This document shows, piece by piece, positions 25,878 to 31,033 of a stretch of DNA of 31,033 nt. Each line of letters starts with the position of its first letter. Position 1 is the stretch's first letter. Source of the DNA: Setaria digitata (lineage: Eukaryota > Nematoda > Chromadorea > Rhabditida > Setariidae). Location of the stretch: NCBI GenBank assembly GCA_003640385.1, contig RCAB01000634.1:1-31033 (forward strand). The letters run 5' to 3'. The notes beneath the pieces are model-generated. The model had not been told where the DNA came from, did no database searches, and saw nothing but the letters and a program-made list of their open reading frames with translations. Both the position numbers and the translations under genes were made by a program.

Positions 25878-26014
25878 CATCTGAACAATTTGAAGCAAAC
25901 TATGAAATAGTTACCGTTAGAAATAGTTGCCGTGTAACCACAACAAATCCACCAGCAGTGAAGCATATTTCGGCTGCTTGCAATTTATATGTAAAAAGTA
26001 AAAGTATACACTAA
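25878..26014 (+). CDS. Candidate exon with two cysteines, unidentified
   Basis: After an AAAAG acceptor the open frame begins SEQFEANYEIVTVRNSCRVT and continues to a stop at 26012-26014. It has balanced composition unlike random AT-rich ORFs here, and two Cys (NSCRV and AACNLY). A donor-like GTAAAAAG at 25991 could end it earlier. It may follow the signal-peptide exon at 25381, but the phases do not join directly. Family not recognised. Confidence 0.35.
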
Positions 26015-26149
26015 AAAATGTAACATGATTCACAAAATTCATTAATTAGGTCTTCAAAATCAAGTCAATTTCGACAGAAAAAATATATTTGTATGCAAAA
26101 AAATCAGGGAAAAAATTTAATCAAAATAGGTAAAAAATTAACGCGAAAT

Positions 26150-26155
26150 TTTATT
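26150..26155 (-). terminator. Candidate polyadenylation signal (AATAAA) for the minus-strand membrane protein gene
   Basis: TTTATT on the plus strand reads AATAAA on the minus strand, about 103 bases past the stop codon at 26260-26258. Distance is suitable, but the hexamer is frequent by chance here. Confidence 0.4.
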
Positions 26156-26257
26156 TTAAGTAAAAAGTAAAACACAGAAGTATTGCCATTGCAGTTATTT
26201 AATTTGTTGAAAAATCAAAGGTCGTTGAAATTGAAAGAAAAGAAGAGGAAAAAAAAA

Positions 26258-29200
26258 TTAATTTCTTGCATTAAGGAATTGGCTGTGACTTCGATCTGAA
26301 TGACTTTGGAACATCGTAGTAGCAACTTCCATAATAGACTGATTCTGGAAAAAAAATTCTTGATGGAAGCATGGTTTTATCCAAAAAAATCCAAATATGT
26401 ATTATTTTATGCATCACGATTGACTGAAAAATATTATCTAAACCTAAAATGATATCATTATTCATTTATTATGGTGAAATTTAAAAGAAAAGCATTCCGT
26501 TTTTTGTCCGCAATAAGAAGGATTATTTTAAAGTTTATTATTATTCTAAAATTTCTTAAGTTTATATGGTACATACGAATAAGGATATGAACAGTTTTAC
26601 ACTCTTTCCAAAAATTCATGATTATTAAAAGGCAGTAAATTTGCTTGCTATCGTATCATTTTAAAATTCTAAACTATTTCAAAATCATATGCTGCTCTTA
26701 AACGACGACTGATATCGCATTTTCATACTTGGCGAAAATTCGTATGAATATTACCTATACAGCAAATTTTCTGCTGTATACTACTTGCATTATATGCAGC
26801 TTATGCTCATGTTGCTGGGAAAATTGACATCAGGTTCTCTCGCTACTGTATCTATCTACAGTAATACAAAGTAGAACATACTCGTTCATAGAGGCGATAT
26901 GCAGGTGCAGTGAAGAATGTCATATGAAATAAGGAGCTGATGGCATACAGTACACAAAGTATTGTATCAATCCATGTCTTATCATCACTTTTGTCTTGCA
27001 GATAAGTGTACAGTATGAAGCATAGTTCGGTGAAGCATAATGCATCAACGTATGCAATCGCATATTTGAATTGATCTTCAATTGCATCTGCTGTTTTTTT
27101 TAACCCCTAAAAGAGTTAAAGTTTAACTAATGCATATTAAAGTTCAACTAACATTTTGACAAAACTGAAGATATTTTGAATTCGAAAAAAGTGAGGAAAA
27201 AGTTGAATCGATAAAGTTATATTTTAGCACTAAATTTAGACTTGATAGGGATTCTGAGTTTATTGACACAAGATAACAAAAGTCTTCTGATAAGTTTATG
27301 AGATTTATAAATGAATTGCCATATTTCTGGCAATTTCGTGATTTCAAATGCTAACATTATATGAAAGAACAATAACACAGAAATTTTAAATGTGTGTTCA
27401 TTTTGCCTCGTCAACTTTGATAAAGCTGTTTTCTATTAATTTTGAAAAGTTAAGAAACAGTGTTGATATGTTACTCGATAAAGATGTTTGTATTTCAAGA
27501 CATGATTGATCGCTTCCATATTTGTCCATCTGAAAAAGTATCCAGTAGTATACTTTAACTTATTTTTAGAAGTAAGCGATCTATACTTTATTAAAACATT
27601 TTGTTTCTTCAGAATTCCAAGAAAAAATGGCATTTTCAGAAGGCGTGAGAATCACTGATTACTTAAAGCAGATTTGCTACTATCATTACTTACTTGTGGT
27701 CCTTTATAATACCAACGTAATGCATGTCATCGGTGAATGCGTCAACGCATGCTGCAAGTATATAACACGGCAGAGCGAAAAACAGAGACCAACTCATTAA
27801 CGCTGATTGTGTCAAGAAGGCCACGTAATGATGAATAATAATTAACACAATATTCCAGAAGCCTTCTCTTTCCACCCCAATTATTTTCTTGTGAATAGCT
27901 GCCAATTACAAATCTCTCTCATTAATTAACGGTTACAAATTCTTCCAATAATTAATTAATTGATAAATGGATTCATTTTTTGTGTTCATTTTATTCACTG
28001 ACCAATTTTTCATATTCAAGATATCATTATCCTACAATATATGTATATTTTCTAATGGTTTAGAGTGATTCATTTAAGATGATCGAAATTTATTCTAGAA
28101 AGTATCATACCAGCCGTGGTGGCGACAGCTATCAGAGCCCAGAAAATAGTTAAGCCAATCATTACTTTGCACATCCGACGGATTCGTGAAATACGTTGGA
28201 AATTCTGATCATATATAGCCATCTGTTGTATGACAGTTTTGCTCAGTCGATTGAAACTTCGTTGCATCCAGAACAGAAATAATGAACAAACTCCACCACT
28301 TCAAAGAGCTTTTTGGAAAATGAGATTCTGGATGAGTGAGTGGTATTTACTACAAATGCTAAGGAATTATTATTTTTAATTTCGTATCTAATAATCACAA
28401 GAAATAAGTAATTGAACATATAAATGAAAATTACCTTGCAAGGTAACATGCATGAACGATAGCAAAAGCAAAATTAACATTAAGCCCAGTAAATTCTATT
28501 TGCGATATAATAAAAGCAGAATAACTATTCTAAAAAAAAAATTATGGCTCAGCAGTAGAATGATTTAAGAAAAAAGAATAAAAATATTAGCTATGACAGG
28601 CAAAATTATCATGATATACAATACTAACGTAAATACTAACGTAATTTAGTCTAGTAGTAATGGAGTAATAAATAATCAACAAGCAAATAAGAATGGCAGC
28701 AATCATAGAGATGTTGTCATATATTAATAATAATTAATGATTTAAAAGAACTAACCATGATAAACATGATTACGATATTGTAAACCATAAGAGGATAACG
28801 CCATGAAGGATTATCCGTGTAGTACGTTAATCCAAGAACACGCATATATATGAAAAGCGGTGTAAGAATCATTTCATATTGCTCGTTCATTCTAGCATTT
28901 ATTTTCTGATAACTACGTTGCGAGCCAACTATAAATGAAATTTCATTCTTCTGATTCCGATTTCAGATGGATTCCAATTTGAGTTACCGTGTATAAAGAA
29001 AGTCTTTTGAGCCTATGTTATAACATAGGAGATACGGCAAATGTGCCAAAAGCCCTATCGAATTCTTATCAATTATCAACTATAATTGACCAGACAAAGC
29101 CAATACTACAAATCACTTTAACTTTGTAAAATCATCAAATTCTTCAAGTCCAAAAATTTTAATAAATTTTGTTAAACTGGAAACACTTTACATATCTTGT

Positions 29201-31033
29201 ACATAATAATGTGCAGAAATAATACTTTTATAAATGTACAACACTGCCTTAGTTTTTTTAACCTAGTAGCCTCATTTCAGGTTTAATGTTAAAAAAGAAA
29301 TTCGAAACTTACTTGAAAAGTTAGAAGAAAGGACAGAAACTCCAGAATTAGCAGAAATGACCGAATTTTTTCGGGAAACGATTCTATCTCGCGTCAAGTT
29401 TGTCATTAAACTTATGGAGGGACCTCCTAATAATCTGAAATTTCTATTTTGAAAAATATGAACAGCAAAGGTCGGGTAAATCCATAATACATCGAGGAAA
29501 TAAAATTTGTATGAAACTTTCGTCCTTTAAAGACCAAATGATATGGTACAAAATAAATACTGAAGAGAGGAAAAGTAAATTCGCAAATTCTGCGTGTTTG
29601 CTAGGCAAATATAAAAGTAAAAAAAAAAAACGAAAATTTACACTAAAATCTATTATTGATTGTAATTTAAATTACCTTTCAGTTTTGGAAAGCATTTTCC
29701 TTCTGATGGAAATTTCCAGGAATAATCAGACAAATTTTACGAATATCCGACCAAGTGTAGGAAACAAAATTAAATTGTTTTATACTTCAGAAGAAAAAAA
29801 AATAAATAAAAAACAAATTTTAATCTTTTTTTAAAAATGTTTGCATGTTGCGGAAGAATTTATTTTCTAACGTTATTTATCATCTGTCTGCTTTTTCCAC
29901 AACTTTAGAAGATTAACAGCACTAAAATTTATCAAATATTTAATATTTTCCGTTAAAGAGAAGAATTACAAATATTTTGTTTTCCGTATATAAGCTCGCT
30001 CAATTCAAGTTTCATTTTTTAAAAAATATTAATATTCTTAATAAATTAGAAACTTCATTACTTCTTCTATAAATGTTTACTTTCGAGAGTCATTTGACTT
30101 TAAAACATACTTGAAAAGAAGACACGAATTTCTGTTTGTTCTTCCGAAATATTTTTCTCCAAAAAAAAAAAAAATAATAATAATAATAACAGTAGTAATA
30201 AAACTTCTGAAAAAAAAGCGTGCATTCAATTTACTTGATTTATCATTTCTTAATAGCTGTGATTTCTGAGCATAATCCCTTCTAAAATTAAGAAACTAAG
30301 ACATCTTCAGCAAACTTCACCACGGGCAATTGTTTTATAACGAATGATAATTTTGAATATGTGCACTTTTAAATATTTGAAATAAGAAATTGATTAAAAA
30401 TAAAACCAGCAATTTTTATAATTCAGTCAATACTTTATCAATTCTTTTTTTTTTTTTTAGATGAAACTTTCATAAATATGATTAGTCAAATTACTGTTAA
30501 TAAGAATATCCGGTAAAAATTTAATCTAAGTAAGTTATGCAGCTGATAGCTCTCGAGAAATTTATTCTCTAAACCGACCAAAATAAGTTGAAAAAGAAAG
30601 AATTAGGTAGTTATTTAGTTATTTAATTTATCTATTCATTGCATAGCATTTTTTTTTAAAAAGCACTAGACACTTTATCACTGCAAAGTATTAAAGATCA
30701 TAAAGTTTTACTATTAGGAGTAATAGCTTAACTTTTTTTTATCTTTTTGACTACCACTTTTCAAATGCTATCAAAGGCATAATATAGTAACCAAAAAAAA
30801 AATGTTTAAAATTCGAGAAATTTTAAAAGATTATTTTTTCCTAATTTCAAAAAATAGAAAGGTACATCATAAAAATTTCAGTGCTACAATCAAAAATTAT
30901 AAGATCCCAGCAGATTAGGGGCACTGCCGGTACAATTAGGTAAAACTTCCCGTCCTACGCTTCACTTTTTCGATATTCCTTTTGTTCATGTCCGCAAACA
31001 TTCGTTGCTGTCGATATTGGAATGTGGAAACCA
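26258..31033 (-). CDS. Seven-helix membrane protein, gustatory-receptor-like (GUR/EGL-47/LITE-1 type), 5' partial
   Basis: Probably a chemo- or photo-sensory-type receptor in the plasma membrane. Minus-strand exons: 31033-30947 (entering from beyond the edge), 28928-28756, 28529-28435, 28298-28111, 27898-27694, 27529-27475, 27106-26882, 26344-26258. Phases agree throughout and give about 370 residues. A basic N-terminal segment (RQQRMFADMNKRNIEKVKRR) precedes a LTPLFIYMRVLGL motif typical of the Gr N-terminus. Seven hydrophobic segments follow, starting near YPLMVYNIVIMFIM, FAFAIVHACYLAS, VMIGLTIFWALIAV, FWNIVLIIIHHYVAF, SLFFALPCYILAAC, AYVDALCFTELCFIL and TILCVLYAISSLF. The C-terminal tail is short. 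The family call rests on topology, length and the N-terminal motif; SRR or another nematode 7TM family is possible. The last exon is the weakest, since its intron is 537 bases. If the first exon is wrong, M28890 (MNEQYEM) is an alternative start. Confidence 0.7.
29012..29029. repeat. Perfect 18-bp palindrome
   Basis: CCTATGTTATAACATAGG equals its own reverse complement. It sits in the large intron of the minus-strand membrane protein gene, 84 bases upstream (in that gene's direction) of its second exon in the window. Could be a dimer binding site or chance. Confidence 0.8.
29281..29452 (+). CDS. Unassigned terminal-exon-like ORF, antisense inside an intron
   Basis: A CTCATTTCAG acceptor is followed by a 57-codon frame ending in TGA. 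It begins FNVKKEIRNLLEKLEERTE and ends PPNNLKFLF. The composition is charged and balanced, with predicted helical character, unlike the Lys/Phe/Asn-rich random ORFs nearby, so it looks like a true last exon needing a phase-2 upstream exon. It lies on the plus strand within the 2-kb intron (30946-28929) of the minus-strand membrane protein gene. I found no upstream partner exon and do not recognise the family. It may be a nested gene, a gene remnant, or the end of a gene that begins with the exons at 25381/25878. Confidence 0.45.
29453..30946. other. Intron of the membrane protein gene, no further coding sequence seen
   Basis: Very AT-rich. Includes an A13 run followed by ATA trinucleotides around 30160-30189 and a T run near 30444-30459. 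The open frame at 29511-29834 is Lys/Asn/Phe-rich and not credible as protein. Confidence 0.5.

Noticed and set aside
26756..26840. Hydrophobic plus-strand stretch (QIFCCILLALYAAYAHVAG) and a 9-bp inverted repeat (TATACAGCA) in the receptor-like gene's last intron
   Set aside because: No ATG in frame, the possible upstream intron would be about 21 bases, and the following frame stops quickly. A 9-bp stem is expected by chance.
29511..29834. 107-codon plus-strand ORF
   Set aside because: Composition is Lys/Asn/Ile/Phe-rich as expected from AT-rich noncoding DNA; it contains poly-Lys from A runs and no motif.

Overview
The window looks like nuclear DNA of a nematode, most likely a parasitic clade III (spirurid or filarial-type) species. 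It is strongly AT-rich. It has many short exons with GTAAGT/GTATG-like donors and TTTCAG-like acceptors, and several start codons sit within 0-8 bases of an AG acceptor, as expected for spliced-leader trans-splicing. Products match nematode families: ShKT-peroxidase, AIR-2-type Aurora kinase and XPC. The genus is inferred from gene content and style; no species call is made.

Layout, left to right. (1) 360-2643, minus: a complete five-exon aldo-keto reductase with the full catalytic tetrad. (2) 3016-9068, plus: a sixteen-exon XPC/Rad4 nucleotide-excision-repair damage sensor, divergent from gene 1 across a 372-bp shared upstream region. (3) 10289-12536, plus: a seven-exon Aurora B-type mitotic kinase of 304 residues. 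(4) 15136-24187, plus: a fifteen-exon secreted haem peroxidase with two ShKT modules, probably a cuticle or extracellular-matrix enzyme. (5) 26258 to beyond the right edge, minus: a multi-exon seven-helix membrane protein resembling the gustatory-receptor (GUR/EGL-47/LITE-1) family, with its N-terminus outside the window. Two small plus-strand coding-looking pieces remain unassigned: a signal-peptide start exon at 25381 with a possible partner at 25878, and a terminal-exon-like ORF at 29281 that lies antisense inside an intron of gene 5.

All main gene models were built by hand from exon phases. Every junction given is phase-consistent. The proteins keep family landmarks at the expected spacing (AKR D45/Y50/K79/H112; Aurora K76/E95/D170/D188/T202; peroxidase H378/R494/H591).

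The genes are functionally unrelated (redox metabolism, DNA repair, mitosis, extracellular peroxidase, chemoreception), and I see no operon or mobile cassette. The strongest technical signal is three single-N positions (3155, 11164, 18269), each followed by a near-perfect copy of the preceding 98-192 bases. These look like unmerged contig overlaps rather than biological duplications, and one duplicates part of the Aurora kinase domain. I did not find a convincing undescribed system. The best leads are the unassigned exons, the altered cofactor residues in the reductase, the missing haem-ester residues in the peroxidase, and a possible ShKT-only short isoform.
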